64,000 nucleotides of DNA from Oscillospiraceae bacterium (lineage in GTDB: Bacteria > Bacillota > Clostridia > Oscillospirales > Oscillospiraceae): contig CADBCV010000014.1 in the NCBI GenBank assembly GCA_902793285.1, positions 1-64,000 on the forward strand. Direction: 5' to 3'. This document shows, in pieces, positions 7,451 through 16,324 of the stretch. Position numbers and translations under genes: made by a program. The notes below the pieces were generated by a model. That model ran no database searches. It saw only the letters and a list, made by a program, of their open reading frames with translations, and was not told where the DNA came from. How positions within the stretch are numbered: position 1 is the first letter of the stretch; every line of letters begins with the position of its first letter.

Positions 7451-8992
7451 TCACGCGGACGCCTGCTCGTACAGCGTTGCGAGCATCTCCGGCGTCACGG
7501 AGCCGCGCTGGTTGTACACGACCTCGCCGCGGCGGTTGAGGACGATGGTCTGCGGCATGGCGGTGGTGCCGCCCACGAGGTTCCAGATCCCCTCATCCTC
7601 GTTCTCCACGGCGAAGGGCATGACCCAATCCCTGCCGAACGCATCCAGATATTCCTGCGGATCGTCCGCGATGATATCGGAGTGCAGGGCCAGCATGGCG
7701 ATGTCGCCCTCGTGCTGTTTATAGAGCGCGCTGAAATACGGCAGCTCCTTCACGCAGGGGCCGCACCAGGTCGCCCAGAGATTGATGAACACGGGCGTGC
7801 CGCGGAAGTCGGCCAGGTGGAACTCGCTGCCGTCGAGGCAGGTAATGGTGAAGTCCGGAAGCTGCTGCCCGACCTCGCAGCCGAGGGGGGCGTCGCTCGA
7901 CCAGTCTGCCGGGGCCGCCTCCTGCGCGGGCGCTTCCGCATCCGCGGCGGCGGGTTCAGCGGCGGGCGCTTCCGCTTTTCTGATGTTGGGGTCGAGAAAA
8001 TTATAATACGCGAGCGCCGCGCACAGTATCACGAGAGCCACAGCCCACATAATCTTTCCTGACTTCCTGCGCTTTGCCTCGGCATCGGGCCTGTCGTCCG
8101 CGCAGCCGCCGGCGGGGGCCCTGAGCGTATAGCCGCCGGCCTTGAGGCTGATGGCCTTCTGATTGCACACATCCATGCACTTCGCGCAGTGGATGCACTC
8201 GTGGTCGCCCACATGCCGCACATCCATCCCGCAGCTTCTCACACAGGCGCCGCAGTGGTTGCAGCGCGCGGGGTCCACCTTCACGCCCACGACGGCGAGC
8301 TTGCTGAAAAAGCCGTAGATCGCGCCCAGAGGACACAGAAAGCGGCAGAAGCTGCGGTAGCAGAACACGCAGGCAAGGCCGATGACGAGCATGATGACGA
8401 ACTTGCGGGTGAAGAGAATGTTCAGCATCCCGAAGTCCCCGGCGTTCGCGGGGTTTGAGAGCAGGAAGATCGCGCCCTCAAAGGTCCCCGCGGGGCATAT
8501 GTACTTGCAGAAGGCGGGCAGGGCCACGCCGTGGGCAATGCCGTACCAGGCGGTGATGCCGACGACAAAGAGCGCGAGGATCACATATTTGAGATACGAC
8601 AGCGCTCTCGTTGCGCGGTTCTTTTTGAGCTTCGGCGTGGGCAGCTTGTGCAGCAGCTCCTGGATGAGCCCCAGCGGGCAGAGCCAGCCGCAGACCGTGC
8701 GGCCCAGGATGAGCCCATAGAGCATCAGGATGCCGAAGACATAGAAGCCGATCTGCTTGTTTGTAGTGCCGATCGCGTTTTGCAGCGCGCCCAGCGGACA
8801 CGCGCCGACAGCGCCGGGGCAGGAATAGCAGTTGAAGCCCGGCACGCAGAGGCCCTTGGTGGTCGGGGTTTTGCTCTTGTAGATCTCCCCCTCGAGAAAG
8901 CCTTTGACATGGGCGTTATACAAAAGCGCGCAGTAGAGCTGCACGAGCCGTCTCTTGGACGGGCGGTGGGAGGCCCACCAGGCAGTTTTCAC
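7451..8992 (-). CDS. NapH-like membrane 4Fe-4S protein fused to a TlpA thioredoxin domain
   Basis: The first ~330 residues are a polytopic NapH/YccM-like module with cysteine motifs C-Y-S-C-P-G, C-G-W-L-C-P-L-G, C-K-Y-I-C-P and C-R-F-L-C-P-L-G. Two ferredoxin clusters follow (C-N-H-C-G-A-C..C and C-I-H-C-A-K-C..C). Another transmembrane helix, an Ala/Pro-rich linker and a TlpA domain with W-C-G-P-C complete it. The layout suggests electrons pass from a cytoplasmic donor through FeS centres to an outside thioredoxin, in place of CcdA/DsbD; that is inference. The start is uncertain: GTG 8992 overlaps the previous stop, and TTG or GTG codons slightly upstream would fit a GGAG better. The gene is coupled to the CXXC membrane protein upstream. 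Confidence 0.85.
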   Translation of the reverse strand: MKTAWWASHRPSKRRLVQLYCALLYNAHVKGFLEGEIYKSKTPTTKGLCVPGFNCYSCPGAVGACPLGALQNAIGTTNKQIGFYVFGILMLYGLILGRTVCGWLCPLGLIQELLHKLPTPKLKKNRATRALSYLKYVILALFVVGITAWYGIAHGVALPAFCKYICPAGTFEGAIFLLSNPANAGDFGMLNILFTRKFVIMLVIGLACVFCYRSFCRFLCPLGAIYGFFSKLAVVGVKVDPARCNHCGACVRSCGMDVRHVGDHECIHCAKCMDVCNQKAISLKAGGYTLRAPAGGCADDRPDAEAKRRKSGKIMWAVALVILCAALAYYNFLDPNIRKAEAPAAEPAAADAEAPAQEAAPADWSSDAPLGCEVGQQLPDFTITCLDGSEFHLADFRGTPVFINLWATWCGPCVKELPYFSALYKQHEGDIAMLALHSDIIADDPQEYLDAFGRDWVMPFAVENEDEGIWNLVGGTTAMPQTIVLNRRGEVVYNQRGSVTPEMLATLYEQASA

Positions 8993-8993
8993 A

Positions 8994-9767
8994 TTATCCA
9001 AGGCCGACACACTCCGTACAGATCCTGATCGCCTTGTTGACGACCGCCGCCATGCTGCCGTTGCGGATGCCCAGAATGATGAACACCACCGCGACCGCAA
9101 GGAGAAGCCAGCGCAGCGCATTTCCATTCCGCGCGGGCTTTTCCGTCTGTGGCTCGGCCTTGATGCCGGCCGCCTTTTCTTCCTTGATGCGTACCATAAT
9201 GGCGTCGTACTCCCTTTGGATGCTCTTGCCCTGCAAAATTGCCGAGACGATCAGCACGGCAAGGCCCAGGATGATCCAGGGGAACACATGGACGGCAAAC
9301 TGCCCCATCACCTGTTCCAAATCATCGTTCGGGAAGTGCGCACCGTCCAGCATATAAAGCAGCACCGGCAGCATACAGAGCCCGAAGCCGCCCCAGCCGC
9401 CGTACAGGAGCTTTTTCTGCAGGGCCTCCTCCTTTTTCATGGCGTCATCCGGCCGGGCAACACGCGCGCGCATGAGATCGCGGCTGAGCTCCGGGTCTGT
9501 GACGGGCTTGTTTTCGTTCCCGTCCCGCACGTTCAGCACCGCGCAGGCCGCCGTCACGCCCACGGCAAGCAGGAATACCGGCAAGACGGGCTTGAGGGCC
9601 GCGGCGGCCTTTTCGCGGGTATAGACCCAGGCCAGCGGATTTTCCTGCTTTTCGGCAATGCCGGAACGGTAGATCCCGACAGCAGAGACAGCCAGCATCA
9701 CGACCAGCGCCACGCACAGGAGAGACTGGGCGATCAGCAGGATTTTGTTTCGTGTCACATGCATCAT
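8994..9767 (-). CDS. CD1871A-type CXXC-motif membrane protein
   Basis: 257 residues with four or five hydrophobic segments (about residues 8-30, 60-80, 120-145, 165-185, 220-240). It ends in K-A-I-R-I-C-T-E-C-V-G-L-G, the signature of the CD1871A family. In other Clostridia this is often a short peptide beside 4Fe-4S proteins; here it is the tail of a larger membrane protein. Its stop overlaps the start region of the NapH/TlpA fusion, so the two are coupled. The CXXC could be a redox relay. An AAGGAGC lies 2 bases before the first ATG, so ATG 9764 or GTG 9758 may be the true start. Confidence 0.75.
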   Translation of the reverse strand: MMHVTRNKILLIAQSLLCVALVVMLAVSAVGIYRSGIAEKQENPLAWVYTREKAAAALKPVLPVFLLAVGVTAACAVLNVRDGNENKPVTDPELSRDLMRARVARPDDAMKKEEALQKKLLYGGWGGFGLCMLPVLLYMLDGAHFPNDDLEQVMGQFAVHVFPWIILGLAVLIVSAILQGKSIQREYDAIMVRIKEEKAAGIKAEPQTEKPARNGNALRWLLLAVAVVFIILGIRNGSMAAVVNKAIRICTECVGLG

Positions 9768-9785
9768 GCTCCTTCTGCAGGCGCG

Positions 9786-10466
9786 TCAGCTGTTCTTTCC
9801 CGGAAGCCTTGAGGCAATTGCCGCGATCAGATTCGTCATGGGCATGGTCTGCAGGGTGATGACGCCCGGCCCGGTGACGACCGTGTTGAACAGGCTCTCG
9901 CCGCCGAAGAGGACGTTCTTCACGCCCTTGACCTGCTGGATGTCCATGGTGACCGTCTCGTCCATCATTGCGAGATGCCCGGTGGAGATCAGCATCTGCT
10001 GTCCTGGCTTGAGGCTGTAGTTGATGGTGCCGCCGTCGATCTCAAGGAAGACGGTGCCCCTGCCGGAGAGCTTCTGCATGATGAAGCCTTCGCCGCCGAA
10101 GATCGCGGTGCCGAGCTTCTTCTGAAAGTAAACCTCCGACTGGACGCCGGCCGTGCTGGCAAGAAAGGCCCGCTTCTGGATGATGACGGGCTTCTCCGGG
10201 GTGACCTCCACGGCCAGAATGTCGCCGGGGAAATTGGAGGCGAAGGCGATGAGGCCGCCGCCGTTTCGGGCCGTATAGTGGTTTTGAAACGCGGACTCGC
10301 CGGAGAAGACGCGGCCGAAGAGCTTCCCCGCTCCGCCGCTCTTTGTCTCCATCTCCATGTTCGGCGACATCCAGCTCATGGCGCCGGCCTCGCAGATCAT
10401 GGACTCCCCCTCGTCGAGCGAGCAGATCACCACCGGCATGTTGTCTCCGTGAATATTGTACTGCAT
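9786..10466 (-). CDS. AIM24 family protein
   Basis: 226 residues of the AIM24/TIGR00266 beta-sandwich family, with glycine-rich repeats such as G-G-E-G-F, L-F-G-G-E-S-L-F and T-G-P-G-V-I-T-L-Q-T. Function in bacteria is unknown. A strong ribosome binding site (AGGAGGAA) precedes ATG 10466. It ends 18 bases before the CXXC membrane gene and may be read with the redox cluster. No signal peptide or membrane helix. Confidence 0.85.
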   Translation of the reverse strand: MQYNIHGDNMPVVICSLDEGESMICEAGAMSWMSPNMEMETKSGGAGKLFGRVFSGESAFQNHYTARNGGGLIAFASNFPGDILAVEVTPEKPVIIQKRAFLASTAGVQSEVYFQKKLGTAIFGGEGFIMQKLSGRGTVFLEIDGGTINYSLKPGQQMLISTGHLAMMDETVTMDIQQVKGVKNVLFGGESLFNTVVTGPGVITLQTMPMTNLIAAIASRLPGKNS

Positions 10467-10523
10467 TTCCGTTCCTCCTGTCAGATGTATTGGTTTAACG
10501 CGGGGTACGTGGGATAAGGCGCA

Positions 10524-12566
10524 TTACCAGATGATCACGCGGTCGGCAGGGGCGAGGTACATGCCGTCGCCCTCGGTGATGCCGTAGAAGTCCAAAAACT
10601 CATCAAACTGCTGGAGCGTGCAGTTGATGCGCAGATAGGACAGCGGGTGCATATCACTGATGAGGACATAGGCCATCTGGAGAGTATCCTTGGCGAGCCA
10701 CGCATCGGCAAAGGCGCGGAAGAAGGCGTCATAATCGAAGTCCTCCATCCCGGCGGCAATACGCAGCGCCACCTTCATGCCCGCCATATCGGCCCCGGCC
10801 TCACCGGTCATGATGCTGCCGTAGAAGTCCTGGCCCTCCCAGGGGTGCATGGCGTTGTAGTAGTCCGCCATCTTCTGGTTGCGCTCCAGGAAGGCCGCCT
10901 GGTCTTCCTCGGTCCACCAGTTGGCCATGTTGCCGTCCTTGTCGAACTGCGCGCCGGTGGAGTCAAAGGCGTGGGAAATCTCGTGTCCGATCACTGTACC
11001 GAGCTTGGCGAGCAGCTCCTCGTCGCTCATTTCACTGTTGTACATGCCGCCCTGTGCATAAGCACCGAGGATGTAGAGGCTGTTGTTGAGGGGATTGTAG
11101 AAGCAGTTGACAGTCTGAGGCGCCTCACCCCACTCCTCCTTATCCACCGGCTCGGAATATTCTTTTACACTCTCGGCAAGCGTATATCCGGCGATCTGCC
11201 GGGAGGCTTCCCACAGCGTGCCGCCGTCCTCAGGACCGGCAAAATTCAGCTCCTCACAGCTGTATTTCTCCCAGCTGTCCGGATAGAGGACGTTGGGGGT
11301 GATGGCGTCGAGCTTCTCGATGGCCCGGGCGCGGGTCTCGTCGGAGAGGAAGTCCGCCTCTTCGATGATCCCGTGGTAAGCCTCCAGGATTTCGTCGGTC
11401 ATGACGGCGATGCGGTCCTTGTCCTCCTGCTTGAGGTAAGTCGCCGCGTACATTTCCGCCGTGGGCCATTTCAGCGCCTCGGAGACCTTGGAGGAGAAGA
11501 CCGTCGCGTCATCCAGCATACCGGTGGCGCCGGTAACCGCGTTGCGGTAGGCATTGCGCCACTCATAGCACTCGCGGTCCAGGTCCGCCGATTTGGTGAT
11601 AACGCCGTGTACAAGGATATAATCCTTCAGCAGGGGCAGATTTTCTTCGGTGTACAGCGCATTGAGCTTTTCAAGGCCGGCGGGATTCAGGACCAGATAC
11701 GCCTCGGCCTCCGGATATCCCATATTGGCGAAGGTCTCAAGGATGGGGAGGCTGCCCTGCATCTGCTTGAGATCGTCCAGGCCCACATAGTTGAGAACGC
11801 GGCTATAATAGTCGGGACGATGTTTCTCCTCGCTGGTGTAAATCGCGGGGGCAAGCATGGTCTCAAAGGCAAAGCAGTTGTCGATCTTCTGCGCGGCCTC
11901 ATCCTCGGAATAGCCGAGCTTGACGAGCATTTTTTCCGCAAGCTCCGTCATGGCCTGCTTGCCGGTTTCGCCGTAGGGGGTAAGCGCCGCGTACTCAGCG
12001 GAATCGCCCAGCAGCAGTTCCGCGTCCTCGACGATCATGATGCGGTGGCTGGAATCCAAAAGATCCTCCCCCGAGCCGCACATCCAGACGGCGCTCAGCT
12101 GATCCTCCGGGGGCGTCGCGGAAAGGTAGGCGCTCAGCTCTTCGATAGAGCCGATGGCCTCCACCTGTTCCGTCTGTGCTTTCAGCGGGGCCACGCCCAC
12201 AGCGTTGCGGCTGTCCCAGTCCATCAGGAGCCGGAAGTAATCATAGGCCAGGCGCGCGTCGTGTCCCTCCGGCGCGTCGCCGAGGAACATATTCTTCAGA
12301 TCCTCCGCCGCCTGAATGGCCAGGTCCACCGTGGCGCCGGCGCTGGAGTAGCCCTCCGGAATCTCCAGGGCCAGGATTTTGTCCTTGTTCACGGCAAGGG
12401 CAAAGTTGTCCTTCAATTCGGCAGTCGTTTCCTCAGTCACGACGCCGTCAAGGTCGATGCAGGGCCAGGGGGTGCCGGTGGTGTAGTCCGGCTCTTCGGC
12501 AAAGGCGGGCACGGTCAGGGACGCCAGCATGGCCAGCGCCAGCAGGATGCTGAGTAGTTTTTTCAT
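10524..12566 (-). CDS. Secreted M13 family zinc metallopeptidase (neprilysin/PepO-like)
   Basis: 680 residues from ATG 12566, chosen because a signal peptide (MKKLLSILLALAMLASLTVP) begins there behind AAAGGAGATTATTC. The peptidase_M13_N domain spans most of the first 450 residues. The catalytic domain has the zinc site H-E-I-S-H-A-F-D, the second motif G-E-A-G-A-D-M-A-G (family E-x-x-x-D) and the terminal D-M-H-P-L-S-Y-L-R-I-N plus R-V-I-I-W. All metal ligands are present. It likely degrades peptides outside the cell. Length is normal for the family. Confidence 0.9.
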   Translation of the reverse strand: MKKLLSILLALAMLASLTVPAFAEEPDYTTGTPWPCIDLDGVVTEETTAELKDNFALAVNKDKILALEIPEGYSSAGATVDLAIQAAEDLKNMFLGDAPEGHDARLAYDYFRLLMDWDSRNAVGVAPLKAQTEQVEAIGSIEELSAYLSATPPEDQLSAVWMCGSGEDLLDSSHRIMIVEDAELLLGDSAEYAALTPYGETGKQAMTELAEKMLVKLGYSEDEAAQKIDNCFAFETMLAPAIYTSEEKHRPDYYSRVLNYVGLDDLKQMQGSLPILETFANMGYPEAEAYLVLNPAGLEKLNALYTEENLPLLKDYILVHGVITKSADLDRECYEWRNAYRNAVTGATGMLDDATVFSSKVSEALKWPTAEMYAATYLKQEDKDRIAVMTDEILEAYHGIIEEADFLSDETRARAIEKLDAITPNVLYPDSWEKYSCEELNFAGPEDGGTLWEASRQIAGYTLAESVKEYSEPVDKEEWGEAPQTVNCFYNPLNNSLYILGAYAQGGMYNSEMSDEELLAKLGTVIGHEISHAFDSTGAQFDKDGNMANWWTEEDQAAFLERNQKMADYYNAMHPWEGQDFYGSIMTGEAGADMAGMKVALRIAAGMEDFDYDAFFRAFADAWLAKDTLQMAYVLISDMHPLSYLRINCTLQQFDEFLDFYGITEGDGMYLAPADRVIIW

Positions 12567-12732
12567 GAATAATCTCCTTTCAATTTTATATTTATATTTT
12601 ATTAAAAACATGCATTACCTGAATCCGTGAAACTTGCCTGCTGAAAAGTACGCGCAGGAAAGACGCGGGGGAAGGCCATGCAAGTTATCCGCGAAAGGGC
12701 GCAGATTGCGTGAAAGCAGAGTCCTGATTGTA

Positions 12733-13647
12733 TCAGCTTTCCCAGACATCCAGGGATTTCAGGTTCTTCTTTTTTCCCAGCCAGAGAAGAACTGCCGCCG
12801 CCAACGCAATTACGAGGACCGCGGTCGCGGAGGCTTCCACGCCGAATTTCACGTTATAGCAGAGACTGGTTCTGGCCGTGGCGGAATTGAGCTTGAAGAT
12901 GGAGAAGTCATAAACCGTGCCGCTGTTCGGCAATCCGAAGATGAAATTCTGCGTGAAGTTCCAGGCCGCGTGCGCCGCCATCGCCATCCACAGCGAGTCA
13001 AGGTAATAGACCATGAGGCCAAACGTCACGCCTACCAGATAGATACTGAGCACCGCCCAGACCGTAATCCCGGGGATCAGGATATGCATGAGCACAAAGA
13101 CAATAGGATTTACCAGAATGGCGACCCACGGATTCCTGTACCCCTTTCTGAGCCGCTGATACAGCACGCCGCGGCAGAGGAGTTCCTCTCCGCCGGACTG
13201 CACAAGCACCGACAATAAGACAAGCAGGAGCTTCAGCACCGGGAGGGATGAAAAGCTGAGCTGAATATCCCCGTGAAAAACAGCGATGCCGACGCACAGG
13301 GCGTTCAGGCCCAGACCGATGAGAAGCCCCCACAGCGCCATTTTCACGGTGTTTCCCCGCGGTTCCCTGCCGAACGCGCGCAGGATCGGCTTATCGGATT
13401 TGACGAGGAGAAGGTAGATGACCGCAATGATCCAATAGCCCAGAAATCCGAAGTTGTCCCCCAGAATCTCCAGAAACGCCGCGTTCCCCTCGTTTGAGAA
13501 CAGCTTGAGAATCGTTCCTATGGCCAGGCCGATGCCCGATCCCACAAGAATCATCATGAAGAAAACGAGAATCGAAACGATCATCGAATCCTTCCAGGTA
13601 TAGCCGTCCCGATGGACTCCCGCGAATAAGCCCTTTTTGTTTTCCAT
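12733..13647 (-). CDS. CPBP family intramembrane glutamic protease
   Basis: 304 residues from ATG 13647 (GGAGGAAGGACAT upstream). About eight transmembrane segments. The CAAX-protease/bacteriocin-processing (Abi) motifs are visible: G-E-E-L-L-C-R-G (EExxxR), V-F-V-L-M-H and H-A-A-W-N-F. Roles in the family include CAAX-type processing and bacteriocin self-immunity; the substrate here is unknown. The gene is transcribed away from the two-component pair at 14039, with a palindromic operator-like site between them. Confidence 0.85.
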   Translation of the reverse strand: MENKKGLFAGVHRDGYTWKDSMIVSILVFFMMILVGSGIGLAIGTILKLFSNEGNAAFLEILGDNFGFLGYWIIAVIYLLLVKSDKPILRAFGREPRGNTVKMALWGLLIGLGLNALCVGIAVFHGDIQLSFSSLPVLKLLLVLLSVLVQSGGEELLCRGVLYQRLRKGYRNPWVAILVNPIVFVLMHILIPGITVWAVLSIYLVGVTFGLMVYYLDSLWMAMAAHAAWNFTQNFIFGLPNSGTVYDFSIFKLNSATARTSLCYNVKFGVEASATAVLVIALAAAVLLWLGKKKNLKSLDVWES

Positions 13648-13733
13648 GTTATGTCCTTCCTCCCCTTTTTGGGCTGCTGTCGTCAAGCCTGTTGAAAGAA
13701 TCACTCTCGCTCCTGCGGCCTCCGCGCACAGTA

Positions 13734-13750
13734 TATGGTATTATACCATA
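13734..13750. promoter_or_regulatory. 17-bp perfect palindrome overlapping the -10 box of the CPBP gene
   Basis: TATGGTAT-T-ATACCATA is a perfect palindrome. On the minus strand it contains TATAAT at -10 distance for the CPBP gene. A matching half-site ATACCATA occurs at 13909-13916, before the HTH-receiver gene. It is a good candidate operator, possibly of that regulator (inference). Confidence 0.5.
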
Positions 13751-14038
13751 GCTGTTGCTTTTTTGCACCTGTTTGGTGTCATAAGCGTACGCATCATTCC
13801 AGCAGTTTCTTTTAGGTTCTGTGTATGGTTTTTCCTGTTTCACGGATTATGGTGTGAATGAACCGATTGAGTAACAGATTCATCTTTGGGCTTTGGACTT
13901 ATGTAAACATACCATAAAAACACGCAAAAAAACAGTGGACGTTTCAGAATGAAACCTCCGCCATTTTTTTATCCTCTTGCGATTTCTCTCCAGATTGTTT
14001 ATTCTTTATTTAGGCAGAAGAAAGGAATGACCTACGCT

Positions 14039-14629
14039 ATGGTATTGCTCTTTGGGGAAACCCTGCGTCATTTAAGAACTAAAAAGGGCCTGTCTCAGCA
14101 GCAGTTGGCGGAACGTCTGCATGTAGAGCGCGCCAGTGTCACGAACTGGGAAGCTGGCCGCCGTATTCCGAGCATCGATATGCTCTTCCAGATTTCCGAG
14201 GCCCTGAGTGTTGATGCTACGGCGCTGATGGCAGCTGCCGGTGAGCACAGTGAGATTCCAAATGTCCTGCTGCTGGACGACGACCCTATCAGCCTCGAAG
14301 GTGAGATCCCCGTTTTGCGCAAACTGATGCCCAACTCGAATGTAATTGGCTTTACAAAGTCCACGGAGGCTCTGGCTTTTTTTCAGGAAAACCCGACAGC
14401 TCTGGCTTTTTTGGACATTGAGCTGGGACAATCCAGCGGACTTGATCTATGCCGTCAGCTGCTCGAGCTCCGTCCCCATACCAATGTGATTTTTCTCACC
14501 GCGTATCCGGAGTATTCCCTCGATGCGTGGAGCATCGGCGCAAGCGGGTTCCTGCTCAAGCCGATCGACATGGATGAGGTGCGCAGGGAGCTCTCCCGGC
14601 TGCGCTATCCTGTGATGGGGGTTCTGTAA
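14039..14629 (+). CDS. HTH-receiver fusion response regulator
   Basis: 196 residues. Residues 1-60 are an XRE helix-turn-helix (L-R-H-L-R-T-K-K-G-L-S-Q-Q-Q-L-A-E-R-L). From about residue 77 there is a CheY-like receiver with L-L-L-D-D-D (acidic pocket), phospho-acceptor Asp in L-A-F-L-D-I-E-L-G, Thr in F-L-T-A and Lys in L-L-K-P-I. The domain order is reversed from classical regulators, and the DNA-binding module is XRE rather than LytTR or OmpR. ATG 14039 is preferred over ATG 14027, which sits directly on the AAAGGA. The stop overlaps the kinase start (TAATG), so the two form an operon. Confidence 0.85.
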   Translation: MVLLFGETLRHLRTKKGLSQQQLAERLHVERASVTNWEAGRRIPSIDMLFQISEALSVDATALMAAAGEHSEIPNVLLLDDDPISLEGEIPVLRKLMPNSNVIGFTKSTEALAFFQENPTALAFLDIELGQSSGLDLCRQLLELRPHTNVIFLTAYPEYSLDAWSIGASGFLLKPIDMDEVRRELSRLRYPVMGVL

Positions 14630-15834
14630 TGACGTGGATAAACCTGATATCCCTTGCGGATCTCGTGGCAATCCTGTTTGGATTGTTCGGGCTGGCTTTC
14701 ATTTTCATTGCCCGCCATGTCGACAAATGGCCAAGGCGCATGGGCATCGCCATTTTGTCCTTCCTTGTTGTCCTTTCTGCGATGGATTTGGCGGAAAGTG
14801 CCGCCTTATTTTACCGTGCTCCCCTCCCGTTATGCCGTACACTGCTCCTGTCCGACGCGCTGCTCACACCTATCCTCCCCCTGCTTGTGTCGGCATATTT
14901 TCTCCATTGCTGTGGAGAGGACTGGCGCAAGAGCCGGGTCATGGTTGTCCTATGCGTGCTGACCGGCCTGTCAATCGCGGTAGAAGCTTTCCATCATCTG
15001 ACAGGCGCTATAAGCGTCTCGCCGGACTATGTCGTAGTGGGCGCCCCTTGGCCCGGCTTTTATCTGGTTATGATCTTCGTGCTACCGACAGTTTTCCTGA
15101 TTGCCCTGTTCCGAAGACGAAAAAAACTGAGCCGCATGCAGCGGTTCATCTTTACCATCAGCTTCCTTACGCCGGCCTATACGCATAGCGTTCTTGTGGC
15201 GCTACTCCTGTTGAGCGATCTGGTACGCCGCTATCAGGAACAGAAGGAAGAGGCCGAGCGGCAAAGAACGCGCGTTGCCGTCCTTCAAATGCGCCCTCAT
15301 TTCATCCATAACACGCTGGTGAGCGTTTATTATCTCTGCGCCCGGGATCCCCAAAAGGCCCAGGAGGTCATAAAGGATTTTTCCCGCTATCTGCAAAGCA
15401 ACTTCGACGCGATCGTCGAGGAGGGTACGATTCCTTTCGAGAAGGAGCTGGAACACACAAGCGCCTATCTCGCGGTGGAACAGGCGCGGTTTGAAGGGCA
15501 GCTGTTCGTAACCTTTGACACGGCGTGTACCGATTTCTTTCTCCCGCCCCTGACGCTCCAACCCATTGTGGAAAACGCTGTCAAGCACGGGCTGGACCCG
15601 AACCTTGAGCCGCTTCATATCTTTATCTCCACGGAAAGGATGGAGGATTGCGTCCAAATCACGGTGGAGGATAATGGCCCCGGCTATGACCCGCCGGCTG
15701 ATAGCGACCCGCGCGCCACCCTCGAAAACATCCGGGAGCGGCTGCGCTCCATGTGCGGCGGAACGTTGGAGATCGCACGGCATGATGCAGGTGGAACGAG
15801 GGTGAAGATTTTCGTCCCTCAGCAGTCTTCATAA
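14629..15834 (+). CDS. LytS-type sensor histidine kinase
   Basis: 401 residues. The N-terminal ~200 carry six or seven membrane helices with little extracytoplasmic loop, suggesting a small or membrane-embedded signal. A short coiled segment follows, then a His_kinase domain with the phospho-acceptor in R-P-H-F-I-H-N-T-L. The HATPase_c domain has N-box Q-P-I-V-E-N-A-V-K-H-G, G1 E-D-N-G-P-G-Y and G2 L-E-N-I-R-E-R-L. It is the cognate kinase of the HTH-receiver protein, its ATG overlapping that gene's stop. A hairpin follows immediately. Confidence 0.9.
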   Translation: MTWINLISLADLVAILFGLFGLAFIFIARHVDKWPRRMGIAILSFLVVLSAMDLAESAALFYRAPLPLCRTLLLSDALLTPILPLLVSAYFLHCCGEDWRKSRVMVVLCVLTGLSIAVEAFHHLTGAISVSPDYVVVGAPWPGFYLVMIFVLPTVFLIALFRRRKKLSRMQRFIFTISFLTPAYTHSVLVALLLLSDLVRRYQEQKEEAERQRTRVAVLQMRPHFIHNTLVSVYYLCARDPQKAQEVIKDFSRYLQSNFDAIVEEGTIPFEKELEHTSAYLAVEQARFEGQLFVTFDTACTDFFLPPLTLQPIVENAVKHGLDPNLEPLHIFISTERMEDCVQITVEDNGPGYDPPADSDPRATLENIRERLRSMCGGTLEIARHDAGGTRVKIFVPQQSS

Positions 15835-15878
15835 TACCAACCTTCAAAACTTATCACGCTTATGAAGGCTGGTATCTG
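15834..15878 (+). terminator. Hairpin after the kinase gene
   Basis: ATACCAACCTTCA (15834-15846) pairs with TGAAGGCTGGTAT (15863-15875) with one mismatch. It begins at the stop codon. There is no strong T-run, so the efficiency is uncertain. Confidence 0.55.
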
Positions 15879-15910
15879 GCTTTGTGCCGTTGTCCCCCGA
15901 TAAAACGGAA

Positions 15911-16009
15911 TTACTGCTTTTCACGGACGCCAAGTGTTCTACGCATTTCTATCGGCAAAACGATGCGTCCGAGTTCATCTATCCTCCTAACAATACCTGT
16001 AGATTTCAT
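15911..16009 (-). CDS. AbrB/SpoVT-like mini-protein, truncated
   Basis: From ATG 16009 (GGGGGAT upstream) 32 residues are encoded. They are the N-terminal half of an AbrB swapped-hairpin domain: S-T-G-I-V-R-R-I-D-E-L-G-R-I-V-L-P-I-E followed by M-R-R-T-L-G-V. A TAA at 15911-15913 stops it where family members continue for 15-50 residues to finish the fold. It is either a recent pseudogene or a micro-protein that could poison AbrB/SpoVT dimers; the former is more likely. The stretch 16010-16324 has no gene; it holds a weak AAAAGCAC/GTGCTTTT hairpin near 16178-16204. Confidence 0.6.
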   Translation of the reverse strand: MKSTGIVRRIDELGRIVLPIEMRRTLGVREKQ

Positions 16010-16324
16010 ATGCATCCCCCACGATAAAACCGCGTCAAAATTACAAATTATGGCATTTTTGTTCGTTTTATATAACATCTGCCATCATTATGTCATTTCT
16101 TCTGCAGGAAAGCAAGCTGTTTTTTATTTGAAAAACGGGCCGGGAAATCATTTGAGGGGGCAACTTTATTATGTTTGAAAAGCACGTCTATTAACAGTGC
16201 TTTTGCGATGATCCACACATACTGACAGGCTTGTCACTTTGTTTGAATCCGGCATTTCTCATACGATTTGAACCACAGTTTCATGTTCATCCCCATCCTT
16301 CGACTCATATCGTATTGCTCTTTC

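Noticed and set aside
10647..12557. 636-residue plus-strand open frame
   Set aside because: Antisense of the M13 peptidase, whose zinc motifs and signal peptide are clear on the other strand.
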